Shown: positions 37,945 to 46,223 of the stretch, piece after piece
Position numbering within the stretch: the first letter of the stretch is position 1
Layout of the letters: each line of letters begins with the position of its first letter
Source of the DNA: Crocinitomicaceae bacterium
Lineage (GTDB): Bacteria; Bacteroidota; Bacteroidia; Flavobacteriales_D; Crocinitomicaceae
Direction: 5' to 3'
DNA: 64,000 bases
Assembly: GCA_023262855.1 (NCBI GenBank)
Contig: JALQYQ010000010.1
Location: forward strand, 18,173 to 82,172
Notes under the pieces: generated by a model
Seen by the model: the letters and a program-made list of their open reading frames with translations, nothing else
The model's database searches: none
What the model was told of the DNA's origin: nothing
Position numbers and translations under genes: made by a program

Positions 37945-39237
37945 CTATGCATTCATTAAATCCTCGATTTCTTCGGCTTCAAGTGGAATATCTTTCATCA
38001 AATTGAAAGGTGCGCCAGAAGATTGAACCACTAAGTCATCCTCCAAACGAATTCCTAAACCTTCTTCAGGAATGTAAATACCTGGTTCGCACGTAAACAC
38101 CATTCCAGCTTGAATTGGTTCATGCCAAATTCCAACATCGTGTGTGTCCAATCCTAAGAAATGAGACGTTCCGTGCATGAAATATTTTTTATATGCTGGC
38201 CAATCTGGATTTTGATTTTTAATATCGGTTTGATCAATTAAGCCAAGACTCAACAATTGTCCTTCCATAATTCGACCAACTTCCTTGTGGTATTCTGCCA
38301 TGATCGTTCCTGGAACTAATAATTTCTCCGCTTCTTTTTTCACGTGAAGTACAGCATTGTAAACCTGACGTTGACGATCTGTAAATCGTCCACTAACTGG
38401 AATACAACGCGTTAAATCGGATGAATAATTTGCATATTCTGCACCAACATCCAATAAAATCACATCGCCCGCTTTACATTCTTGGTTGTTTTCTATATAA
38501 TGTAAGACGCACGCATTTTTACCAGAAGCGATAATTGGCGTATAAGCAAATCCTTTCGAACGGTTGCGTAAAAATTCGTGAGCTAATTCTGCTTCGATTT
38601 CATATTCCCAAACTCCCGGTTTTACAAAACCAAGAACGCGGCGAACACCGGCTTCTGTAATTTTACAAGCGCGTTGCATCAAATCCAATTCAATTTGATC
38701 TTTTACAGAACGAATGCGGTGCATGATTGGCGCACTTTTACGCACTTGATGTGCTGGATAATCAACTTTCACTTGCTTAATAAAACGATCCTCACGTGTT
38801 TCAACTTCCGTATTCGCGCGCAAATGCTCATTGGTGTTTAAATAAATCGCAGCAGCTTCTGCCATCATTTGTTTGAATATCACTGGAAATTGATTCAACC
38901 AATAAACCGTTTTGATCCCTGAAACTTCAAAAGCTTGTTCTTTCGTCAATTTCTCACCTTCCCAAACTGCAATCAAATCACTTGTTTCTTTCAAAAACAA
39001 TACTTCACGGTGATTTTCATTTTTTGCATGCGGAAAAAGAACGAGGATGCTCTCTTCTTGATCAACTCCTGATAAAAACAAGATATCGCGGTGCTGTGCA
39101 AAAGGCAACGTACTGTCTGCACTTACAGGATAAATATCATTTGAATTAAAAACTGCCAAGGCATTTGCCTCCATTTGAGCAGTAAAATTTTTACGGTTTT
39201 TTATATACAGTTGTTTATCAATTCGATCGTATTTCAT
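37945..39237 (-). CDS. pepP: Xaa-Pro aminopeptidase (aminopeptidase P)
   Basis: ATG 39237 (430 residues, MKYDRIDKQLYIKNRKNF) is preferred over a frame extension to 39294. The N-terminal AMP_N domain is followed by the pita-bread metallopeptidase domain. Metal ligands are visible in ILLDVGAEYANYSSDLTR, MHGTSHFLGLDTHDVG, FTCEPGIYIPEEGLGIRLEDDLVV. The enzyme removes the first residue from peptides with proline in position two, using two Mn ions. Confidence 0.93.
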   Translation of the reverse strand: MKYDRIDKQLYIKNRKNFTAQMEANALAVFNSNDIYPVSADSTLPFAQHRDILFLSGVDQEESILVLFPHAKNENHREVLFLKETSDLIAVWEGEKLTKEQAFEVSGIKTVYWLNQFPVIFKQMMAEAAAIYLNTNEHLRANTEVETREDRFIKQVKVDYPAHQVRKSAPIMHRIRSVKDQIELDLMQRACKITEAGVRRVLGFVKPGVWEYEIEAELAHEFLRNRSKGFAYTPIIASGKNACVLHYIENNQECKAGDVILLDVGAEYANYSSDLTRCIPVSGRFTDRQRQVYNAVLHVKKEAEKLLVPGTIMAEYHKEVGRIMEGQLLSLGLIDQTDIKNQNPDWPAYKKYFMHGTSHFLGLDTHDVGIWHEPIQAGMVFTCEPGIYIPEEGLGIRLEDDLVVQSSGAPFNLMKDIPLEAEEIEDLMNA

Positions 39238-39304
39238 GACAATAATATTAGGTGCTGAAATTACAATTTTTAATGGAGAATGTAATTTTTTCAATAAAAA
39301 AAGA

Positions 39305-39327
39305 AGAACGTAAGTAGTTTACGTTCT
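39305..39327 (-). terminator. Terminator-like hairpin in front of pepP
   Basis: AGAACGTAA and TTACGTTCT pair around a 5-nt loop. On the minus strand the stem is followed by TCTTTTTTT, so it would stop transcription running toward pepP. It sits between the divergent genes pepP and 39369. Confidence 0.5.
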
Positions 39328-39368
39328 ACTACCCAATCTTTGTATCATCAAATTTAAAAAACGGACAA

Positions 39369-39683
39369 ATGGCAACTTCAATTTTAAACATCAAAGAAAT
39401 CACTTTATTGACTTCTACAAATGAAATTACCTTGATTGCAGGAATGCAACGTGACAATTTAAGTTATGAAACAAAGATTGGATTGAGTTCAACACAATTA
39501 AATTTGATTATCAATCAACTTCAGAAATTAAATCCTGATTTTGAAGTAGCAGAATTGTTTGTTGAAGAGCAGGTTGATTACCAAACTTCGATGTACAGTT
39601 TACTTGGAAATAAGCTAGAAAACACGCTGATTCCAATGGATTGTTTTGAATTGAATTACCCATTAAAACAAATTCGAGCTTAG
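39369..39683 (+). CDS. Small conserved-looking protein of unknown function
   Basis: The 104-residue cytoplasmic protein (MATSILNIKEITLLTSTNEI) alternates strands and helices and has no motif I recognise. The codon pattern looks like its neighbours. It lies in its own unit between divergent pepP and the next lipoprotein. Confidence 0.55.
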   Translation: MATSILNIKEITLLTSTNEITLIAGMQRDNLSYETKIGLSSTQLNLIINQLQKLNPDFEVAELFVEEQVDYQTSMYSLLGNKLENTLIPMDCFELNYPLKQIRA

Positions 39684-39796
39684 AAACAGCTGAATATCTT
39701 TTACCTCAGGCAACCTAATTTATTTTTTTTCGTATATTCGTTGTAACATTTTGTAGTAGATAACTGTTTAAGACTACTACACAGCACGTTGAAACT

Positions 39797-40429
39797 ATGA
39801 AAAAAATTAAATTTACCATTGCCGCATTTGTAGCTTTATCTTTAGGATTGAGCTCTTGTATTGAACATGAAGTGATTCCAGCACCGGTGCCAATGGTTGA
39901 TCTATCTTGCCATTTCCAAGGAACAATCAATGGAACAGACATTGAATTGACTGAAAACGTACTTGGTTATTATTGCAATACATCTAAAGCAAAAATCTTA
40001 TTGCCGCCACCGAGTTTATCGAGTGCAGTATATTATTCAGAAATTCTTTCTGCTCAAACACCTATGTCTGTTAAAGTTGGTTTAGGAAGTGTTATGTGGG
40101 ATATGTCAACAGCATCCGATCCAACATTAGCCTTGTTCAATGGTTTCCATACAGCAAATACAACTCCAGTTTTCTCAACAGCTGCAGCAAGTGGATTTGA
40201 AGTTACTTATAAAGATGCAACTGGAACTTCATGGGTTTCAAAACAAAATTCAACGAATTTTCAAGATGTAACGTTCTCAGCAATTTCTCAGGAATCAGAT
40301 ACAGCAGGTGATTACTCTAAATTCACTTGTAGTTTCGATTGTTATGTTTATCATACGAATCCGACAACATTGGTTGAAGATTCTGTCAGAATTCAAGCTG
40401 CAACATTTAAAGGTTGGTTTAAACGTTAA
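39797..40429 (+). CDS. Lipoprotein of unknown function
   Basis: The 210-residue protein has a lipoprotein signal (FVALSLGLSSCIEHE). The mature part, starting CHFQGTINGTDIELTENV, resembles the beta-rich single-domain lipoproteins common in this group and has weak likeness to the lipoprotein at 17653 in its end (FDCYVYHTN...DSVRIQAATFKGWF). An intrinsic terminator follows 11 bases after the stop. Confidence 0.65.
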   Translation: MKKIKFTIAAFVALSLGLSSCIEHEVIPAPVPMVDLSCHFQGTINGTDIELTENVLGYYCNTSKAKILLPPPSLSSAVYYSEILSAQTPMSVKVGLGSVMWDMSTASDPTLALFNGFHTANTTPVFSTAAASGFEVTYKDATGTSWVSKQNSTNFQDVTFSAISQESDTAGDYSKFTCSFDCYVYHTNPTTLVEDSVRIQAATFKGWFKR

Positions 40430-40440
40430 AAATAGTATTA

Positions 40441-40464
40441 GTCCCGCACTTGCGGGACTTTTTT
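40441..40464 (+). terminator. Intrinsic terminator
   Basis: GTCCCGCA and TGCGGGAC form an 8-bp stem with a minimal loop, followed by TTTTTT. Its stem resembles the terminator at 32721, which suggests a shared terminator type rather than a mobile repeat. Confidence 0.88.
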
Positions 40465-40482
40465 ATTTACCATAACCACGCG

Positions 40483-41178
40483 ATGAGTCACGCAATCAAG
40501 ATAGCTATCATTGGAGATTATAATTTCACGTATAACTCTCATCAAGCGACAAATCTTGCTATTGATCATTCTGGTCGCTTCCTAGAAATAGATATCAATT
40601 ATTATTGGATTAAAATTACGGAGGCTGCCCAATACAAACCTCAACAATTTGAACAGTTTGATGGTATCTGGGTTGCTCCAGGTCCGTTCCAAAACATCTT
40701 CTTTTTAAACGGAATCATTCGCACCATCAGTTCACTTTCAATTCCTGTCCTAATGACTGGTGAAAGTTGTAAAAGCTTGATTGAAGTATTGATCAATTCC
40801 TATCAATTGAACCCAAATGGCGAAAAGCTAATTTCAGACAACTTGGTTGATGGAAACACCTTTGAACGTCTTCATATTTATCCGCATTCGAAAGAATTTA
40901 TTCAACTTTATGAAAATCACAGTAACGTTGAATTAACTTCTTCACGTTACAGTTTGTATCCACAATTGATACAAGCCCTGACAAACGAAATAATTGATAT
41001 TGAAGCGTACAATCAATTTGAAGAACCAGAGGTATTAAGTTTAAAAAACCATCCTTTCTTCGTTAGCTGTGGATATTGTCCCCAAATTTCATCAACGCGC
41101 GAAATACCGCATCCATTAATTTACACCTTCATAAAAGCTGCACATGCCATGGCAGCAATGGGCCGAGAAATCGCTTAA
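40483..41178 (+). CDS. CTP-synthase C-terminal-region-related protein, nucleophile missing
   Basis: ATG 40483 (231 residues) starts after the terminator; the frame is open to 40450. The N-terminus IKIAIIGDYNFTYNSHQATN and the end FFVSCGYCPQISSTREIPHPLIYTFIKAA match the standalone class I amidotransferase-like family related to the CTP synthase C-terminus. At the nucleophile elbow, where glutaminases have GxCxG, this protein reads PVLMTGESCKSLIE; by alignment the Cys position is Gly. It may bind rather than hydrolyse a ligand. Its 3' end overlaps rnhA by 4 bases. Confidence 0.75.
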   Translation: MSHAIKIAIIGDYNFTYNSHQATNLAIDHSGRFLEIDINYYWIKITEAAQYKPQQFEQFDGIWVAPGPFQNIFFLNGIIRTISSLSIPVLMTGESCKSLIEVLINSYQLNPNGEKLISDNLVDGNTFERLHIYPHSKEFIQLYENHSNVELTSSRYSLYPQLIQALTNEIIDIEAYNQFEEPEVLSLKNHPFFVSCGYCPQISSTREIPHPLIYTFIKAAHAMAAMGREIA

Positions 41179-41648
41179 AGCAATTTTTCCTGTTCTTGAT
41201 TCGCTTCAAAGACCGCGTCAATCAAATGCGGTGGATTTTCTGCGGCTGTAACCGCCAATAAATCACAGCGCTCATTTTCTGGGTGACCAGCATGTCCTTT
41301 TACCCAATGAAAGGTTAAATTGAACTTTGGATGAAGTGCCAAATAACGCAACCAGAGATCCGCATTCTTTTTTCCTTTGAATCCTTTTGCTTTCCAACCA
41401 AAAACCCAACCCTTGTCAATCGCATCAATGACATACTTGGAATCTGAATAAACATCTACAGGAATTTTGTTTGTTTTTAAACTTTCCAAAGCAACGATTA
41501 AGGCTAACAATTCCATTCGATTATTTGTAGTCAATCGATAACCTTGAGACATTTCCTTCACTTGATCCTTGTATTTCAAGACAATACCATATCCACCAGG
41601 ACCAGGATTACCTTTTGCAGAGCCGTCTGTATATATTCTTACTTTCAA
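41175..41648 (-). CDS. rnhA: Ribonuclease HI
   Basis: The 157-residue protein has the RNase H fold and all catalytic acids: Asp in IYTDGSAKGNPGPGG, Glu in TTNNRMELLALIVAL, Asp in VYSDSKYVIDAI and the late Asp in ENERCDLLA. FHWVKGHAGHPEN carries the conserved His. It cuts RNA in RNA-DNA hybrids. The basic-protrusion loop (WVFGWKAKGFKGKKNADLW) is present, as in the type 1 enzyme. Confidence 0.96.
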   Translation of the reverse strand: MKVRIYTDGSAKGNPGPGGYGIVLKYKDQVKEMSQGYRLTTNNRMELLALIVALESLKTNKIPVDVYSDSKYVIDAIDKGWVFGWKAKGFKGKKNADLWLRYLALHPKFNLTFHWVKGHAGHPENERCDLLAVTAAENPPHLIDAVFEANQEQEKLL

Positions 41649-42026
41649 TTGTGAAGCTTTTCAACGAAGTTAAACATATTAAATAGGAATACCAAAAGCT
41701 CTCAAAAAACATCAGCTTACTGCAAGAATACCAGCAGTTTAGTCAAAAAATTAAAATAGCGTGAAATTTACTCACTTATTAAACCTGTTCTGCAATTACT
41801 TAATTATAAATAACTTACAAGAACTATATTCATCGACAATTTTGTTTTATTTGTCGAATAAATCATTTTTTATTTAATGTTAGGATTCCAAGCTTCAAAC
41901 GAGTCGAAATTCTATGAATTTACATTTTTCACCCATGAATTATCAAAATAAGACAATGACTATAAAATAATACAATACTATGCAGGCACAGTAAGTTAGG
42001 GCATTCAAAGATTCACACTTTTTTAG

Positions 42027-42058
42027 TTTTGCAACAATTTAGAACTCGTCTAAATTTG
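42027..42058 (+). promoter_or_regulatory. Plus-strand promoter with palindrome over the -7 box
   Basis: TTTTG (42027-42031), a 19-nt spacer and TAAATTTG (42051-42058) give a full Bacteroidetes promoter. A perfect inverted repeat, AATTTAGA-N5-TCTAAATT (42036-42056), covers the spacer and half of the -7 box, where a repressor would block initiation. A second -7-like box, TAGTTTTG, overlaps the -33 element. Confidence 0.5.
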
Positions 42059-42064
42059 TGTCAT

Positions 42065-42168
42065 AAATAAGTCGGAAATAATATATCAATATATATAGAA
42101 GTCTTTTTCAGTGAATAGTGGTTAGGTTAGGTTAGAAAAACAGTTCGGTTCTCGAACTGTTTTTTTTT
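42065..42168 (+). ncRNA. Candidate small RNA of about 105 nt
   Basis: The predicted start lies about 7 bases past the -7 box and the end is the T run of the terminator. No open frame of useful size is inside. The RNA would contain three GGTTA repeats before the terminator stem. This is a prediction from promoter plus terminator spacing only; no family is recognised. Confidence 0.4.
42141..42168. terminator. Strong intrinsic terminator
   Basis: CAGTTCG, a 5-nt loop and CGAACTG (42141-42159) are followed by nine T on the plus strand and preceded by five A. It can end both the candidate small RNA and the minus-strand metH message. Confidence 0.85.
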
Positions 42169-42190
42169 GCCTTCTATTTTCTACACAATC

Positions 42191-44869
42191 TTAATGCTTT
42201 ACACTAGACAACCAGCGATCCATTTCATCGAATGACAAACCTTTACGTTGAGAAATATCTTTTATTTGCTCTTCTGTAATTTTACCTAAACCGAAGTATT
42301 TAGCCTGTGGATGCGCGAAATACCAACCCGAAACAGCGGCAGTTGGATACATCGCTAAACTTTCTGTCAAGCTCACACCGCTAAGCTCTGTTGCATTTAA
42401 AATTCTAAACAAATCAATTTTCTCTGTGTGATCCGGACAAGCTGGATACCCCGGTGCCGGGCGAATTCCACGGTACGTTTCTTTGATCAATTCATCATTC
42501 GATAAGGCTTCATCTACTGCGTAGCCCCAAAGATCTTTTCGCACAACTTCGTGCATTTTTTCTGCAAATGCTTCTGCTAATCGATCTGCTAAGGCTTTCA
42601 ACAAGATAGAATGGTAATCATCATGGTCTTTTTCGAAACGTTCGATATGTGCTTCAATTCCGTGTCCTGTTGTTACAACAAAGCCTCCAATGTAATCTTT
42701 TATACCAGATGATTTCGGTGCCACAAAATCTGCCAATGCTAGATTTGGCTGACCATCAGCTTTGGTCGTTTGTTGACGCAAGGCATGTTGCACAGAAAGA
42801 ACCGTTTTACGCGTTTCATCCGTGTAAATTTCAATATCATCTCCCACCGAATTTGCTGGGAACAAGCCAACAACTGCACGAGCTTCCAACCATTTTTCAG
42901 CAATGATTTGTTGCAACATTGCTTGTGCATCAGCATACAATTTTGTTGCTTCTACACCCACAACCTCATCGGTTAATATCGCAGGAAACTTGCCGTGCAA
43001 CTCCCATGTTTGAAAGAAGGGCGTCCAATCAATGTAATCGACTAAATCTTGCAGAGGAAAATCCACAAATTGTTTCACTCCTAATTCATTTGGAACTGCG
43101 CAATCTTCTTGTTTAAAGTCAATTTTCAATGCATTCTTGCGAGCGTCCTCTAAACTTAACAATTGTTTAGCTCCACGGTGTTTTTCGTGATGTTCACGCA
43201 CACGCGCATATTCTTGTTTCAAGTCAGATACAAACAACTCTTTCTTTGGTCCAAGCATACTCTCAACAACGGTTACCGCTCTCGAAGCATCCAAGACATG
43301 GATGGTTTGACCTTTTGTATAATGTTGATCTATTTTTACGGCCGTATGAACTTTCGAAGTTGTTGCTCCACCAATCAATAATGGAATCGATAAATTGGCA
43401 CGTTCCATTTCTTTTGCAACGGTAACCATTTCGTCCAAAGAAGGCGTGATCAAGCCACTTAAACCAATTACATCTACCTTTTCATCGATCGCTGTTTGTA
43501 TAATTTTTTCGAATGGAACCATAACGCCCATGTCGATGACTTCGTAGTTGTTACAGCCTAAAACAACGCCAACAATGTTTTTTCCAATATCGTGTACATC
43601 ACCTTTCACCGTTGCCATTAAGACTTTTCCAGACGAAGAGCGAACACCATCCTTTTCAGCCTCAATAAATGGAAGTAAATACGCCACTGCTTTTTTCATT
43701 ACACGCGCCGATTTTACCACTTGCGGCAAGAACATTTTACCACTTCCAAACAAATCACCAACGATGTTCATTCCATCCATCAATGGTCCTTCAATCACTT
43801 CAATTGGACGTTTATACTGTTGACGACATTCTTCAACATCTTCATCAATAAATTCAACGATTCCTTTCACCAAAGCATGCGATAAACGTTGGTTCACAGG
43901 TACATTTCTCCACGATAAATCAACTTCTTTTTTCTTGCCGTCTCCCTTTACTGTTTCAGCGTATTCGAGCAAACGTTCAGTTGCATCTTCTCTTCGATTC
44001 AACAAGACATCCTCGACATACACCAGTAATTCAGGTTCAATATCAGAATATACTTCAAGCATTGTTGGATTCACGATTCCCATGTCCATACCATTCTGAA
44101 TAGCATGGTACAAAAACGCGGCATGCATCGCCTCACGCACTTTATCATTTCCACGAAACGAGAACGAAACATTGGAAACTCCCCCACTAACGTGTGCACC
44201 TGGTAAATTTTCACGGATCCATTTTGTGGCGCGGAAAAAATCCAAGGCATTGTTATTGTGCTCTTCCATTCCTGTTGCCACAGGGAAAATATTTGGGTCG
44301 AAAATGATATCGTTCTTCGGAAAACCTACTTGATTTACCAAAATATCATACGAACGCTTACAAATTTCGATTCGACGTTCGTAGCTATCTGCTTGCCCGT
44401 CCTCGTCAAAAGCCATTACAATTACAGCTGCTCCGTAACGTTTGATTTTCGTCGCTTGCGCAATAAAATTCGCCTCGCCCTCTTTCAAGGAAATTGAATT
44501 CACAACGCCTTTCCCTTGAATGCATTTCAATCCAGCTTCAATGATTTCCCATTTCGAGCTATCAATCATAATCGGAACGCGCGCAATATCTGGTTCAGAT
44601 GCTATCAAGTTTAAAAACTTCACCATCGCTTCCTTTCCATCAATCATCCCTTCATCCATATTGATGTCGATGATTTGCGCTCCTCCTTCAACTTGATCTC
44701 GTGCAACCGCCAATGCCGCTTCAAAATCTCCTTCTTTAATCATGCGCAAAAAGGCACGCGAACCGGTTACGTTTGTTCGTTCACCAACATTCACAAAATT
44801 GCTCTGCGGCGTAACAATTAATGGTTCAAGTCCCGATAATTTTAAACTTGCTTTCGTTTCTTCTGACAT
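42191..44869 (-). CDS. metH: Cobalamin-dependent methionine synthase, folate/B12/activation modules
   Basis: ATG 44869 (892 residues, [17 protein letters not shown]) is preferred over a frame start at 44911. Domains in order: pterin-binding domain ([37 protein letters not shown]), four-helix cap, B12-binding domain with the lower-ligand motif [11 protein letters not shown] and [22 protein letters not shown], and the SAM-dependent activation domain ([19 protein letters not shown]). The homocysteine domain is missing here and is encoded by the gene upstream. The pair transfers a methyl group from methyltetrahydrofolate through cobalamin to homocysteine. Confidence 0.96.
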   Translation of the reverse strand: MSEETKASLKLSGLEPLIVTPQSNFVNVGERTNVTGSRAFLRMIKEGDFEAALAVARDQVEGGAQIIDINMDEGMIDGKEAMVKFLNLIASEPDIARVPIMIDSSKWEIIEAGLKCIQGKGVVNSISLKEGEANFIAQATKIKRYGAAVIVMAFDEDGQADSYERRIEICKRSYDILVNQVGFPKNDIIFDPNIFPVATGMEEHNNNALDFFRATKWIRENLPGAHVSGGVSNVSFSFRGNDKVREAMHAAFLYHAIQNGMDMGIVNPTMLEVYSDIEPELLVYVEDVLLNRREDATERLLEYAETVKGDGKKKEVDLSWRNVPVNQRLSHALVKGIVEFIDEDVEECRQQYKRPIEVIEGPLMDGMNIVGDLFGSGKMFLPQVVKSARVMKKAVAYLLPFIEAEKDGVRSSSGKVLMATVKGDVHDIGKNIVGVVLGCNNYEVIDMGVMVPFEKIIQTAIDEKVDVIGLSGLITPSLDEMVTVAKEMERANLSIPLLIGGATTSKVHTAVKIDQHYTKGQTIHVLDASRAVTVVESMLGPKKELFVSDLKQEYARVREHHEKHRGAKQLLSLEDARKNALKIDFKQEDCAVPNELGVKQFVDFPLQDLVDYIDWTPFFQTWELHGKFPAILTDEVVGVEATKLYADAQAMLQQIIAEKWLEARAVVGLFPANSVGDDIEIYTDETRKTVLSVQHALRQQTTKADGQPNLALADFVAPKSSGIKDYIGGFVVTTGHGIEAHIERFEKDHDDYHSILLKALADRLAEAFAEKMHEVVRKDLWGYAVDEALSNDELIKETYRGIRPAPGYPACPDHTEKIDLFRILNATELSGVSLTESLAMYPTAAVSGWYFAHPQAKYFGLGKITEEQIKDISQRKGLSFDEMDRWLSSVKH

Positions 44870-44915
44870 TGTATTTCGTGTAATTTCTATTTGTCTTTGG
44901 GAATTTTTCAAATAA

Positions 44916-44963
44916 TCAAATGTTCAAGCGTTCAAATGTTCAAGTGATCAAATGTTCAAATAA
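44916..44963. repeat. Three 16-bp tandem repeats between the metH parts
   Basis: Three adjacent copies of TCAAATGTTCAA plus four variable bases fill nearly the whole gap between the two methionine synthase genes. They have no stem-loop with a T run. Confidence 0.8.
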
Positions 44964-44964
44964 T

Positions 44965-45963
44965 TTAATTCACTTGTTTGACCTCTCGTGGCTTGTAATT
45001 CTTCGCCATGTCTGCAATTGCTTTGATGTGATCTGGTGTCGTTCCACAACAACCTCCGATGATGTTGACCAAGCCTTCATCTAAGAATTCTTTTATTTGA
45101 ACAGCCATTAATTCTGGCGTTTCATCGTACTTTCCGAATTCATTTGGAAGTCCAGCATTTGGATGCGCACTCACACCAAAAGGCGCTTTTTGATCCAATA
45201 CTTGCAAGTAAGGACGCATCATTGAAGCTCCCAAGGCACAATTCAATCCGATAGTTAATAAAGGCATGTGAGAAACAGAAATCAAGAAAGCTTCTGTTGT
45301 TTGACCCGTTAATGTTCTACCACTTTGATCGGTAATCGTACCCGAAACCATGATTGGCAATTTCGTTCCGCGTTCCGTGTAAACCTCATCAATCGCGAAC
45401 AAAGCTGCTTTTGCATTTAAGGTATCAAAGACCGTTTCAACAAGTAAAATATCAACACCTCCATCCATCAAGGCATTCACCTGTTCTTTGTAAGCATTCA
45501 CCAATTCATCGAAAGTGATTCCTCTAAATCCAGGATCATTCACATCGGGAGAAATGGAAGCTGTTCGGTTTGTAGGTCCGATTGAACCAGCCACAAAACG
45601 TGGTTTATCTGGATTTGCAGCTGTAAATTCATCCGCCACTTCTTTTGCAATCTTGGCTGAATGGTAATTAATATCGTACACAAACTTCTCTAAGCCATAA
45701 TCTGCTTGAGCGATCCACGTTCCTGAGAAGGTATTGGTTTCAGCGATATCTGCACCCGCCTCGAAATATTTGCGGTGAATGTCTTTGATAATTTCTGGAC
45801 GCGTCAAGGACAATAAATCGTTGTTTCCCTTCAAAGGCTTATCATGGTTTTCAAACCATCCTTTACGGAAATCTTCTTCTTCCAGTTTATGGCGTTGAAT
45901 CATCGTTCCCATTGCGCCATCTAGCACGAGAATACGATCTTTTAAAATTGTTTCTATTGACAT
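44965..45963 (-). CDS. Homocysteine S-methyltransferase module of split methionine synthase
   Basis: ATG 45963 (332 residues, [20 protein letters not shown]) is preferred; ATG 45966 is adjacent. The zinc ligands are visible in [10 protein letters not shown] and in [32 protein letters not shown] is the usual MetH N-terminus. It supplies the homocysteine-activating domain that the downstream metH protein lacks. Such splitting is common in Flavobacteriales, so it is not a frameshift. Expression is controlled by the SAM-I riboswitch in the leader. Confidence 0.94.
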   Translation of the reverse strand: MSIETILKDRILVLDGAMGTMIQRHKLEEEDFRKGWFENHDKPLKGNNDLLSLTRPEIIKDIHRKYFEAGADIAETNTFSGTWIAQADYGLEKFVYDINYHSAKIAKEVADEFTAANPDKPRFVAGSIGPTNRTASISPDVNDPGFRGITFDELVNAYKEQVNALMDGGVDILLVETVFDTLNAKAALFAIDEVYTERGTKLPIMVSGTITDQSGRTLTGQTTEAFLISVSHMPLLTIGLNCALGASMMRPYLQVLDQKAPFGVSAHPNAGLPNEFGKYDETPELMAVQIKEFLDEGLVNIIGGCCGTTPDHIKAIADMAKNYKPREVKQVN

Positions 45964-46014
45964 CATAGTATTAATACAATAAACTATGAACAAAGAGAAG
46001 TACGAATGTACACC

Positions 46015-46121
46015 AACTTATCTTTACCCGAATGACTTCGAGATTGGATTTGGCACCTTCTCTTGAGCGAGGGTTGCCAAGGTTTCATCGGGCCTAATCC
46101 CTCCACCTTTCTTCATAAGTT
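46015..46121 (-). promoter_or_regulatory. SAM-I (S-box) riboswitch
   Basis: On the minus strand AACTTAT (46121-46115) pairs with ATAAGTT (46021-46015) as P1. Between them are AAAGGTGGAGGGATTAGGCC, CGATGAAACCTTGGCAACC, AAGGTGCCAAATCC and GGGTAAAGAT, the conserved core of the SAM-I aptamer. It lies 51 bases upstream of the homocysteine methyltransferase module, so methionine synthase is shut off when SAM is plentiful. I see no T-run terminator after it, so control may be at translation. Confidence 0.93.
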
Positions 46122-46223
46122 TATTTAAATGAACTGGCACAAAATTACTTCGAATTTTAGACAAAGCAAACTTTTCATTGAATCATTTATTTTTTTTGTA
46201 ACTTTCCCTTGTAAATACTACTC

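Larger units (their letters stand above)
41649..42190. other. Gene-free 540-bp gap with candidate small-RNA unit
   Basis: No convincing coding frame is present on either strand. The left 350 bases are plain AT-rich sequence. The right part holds a promoter, a palindrome over it, three GGTTA copies (42120-42135) and a strong hairpin terminator before the end of metH. Confidence 0.6.

Noticed and set aside
32721..40464. Terminators at 32721 and 40441 as copies of a mobile repeat
   Set aside because: Only the short GTCCC/GGGAC stem is shared and each sits right after a gene with a T run on the proper strand.
44916..44963. Short CRISPR-like array
   Set aside because: Units are only 16 bp with 4-bp variable parts, with no spacer of normal length and no cas genes in the window.
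42191..45993. Split metH as a frameshift pseudogene
   Set aside because: Both parts have full domain borders, intact metal and cobalamin motifs and their own starts, and the two-gene form is common in Flavobacteriales.
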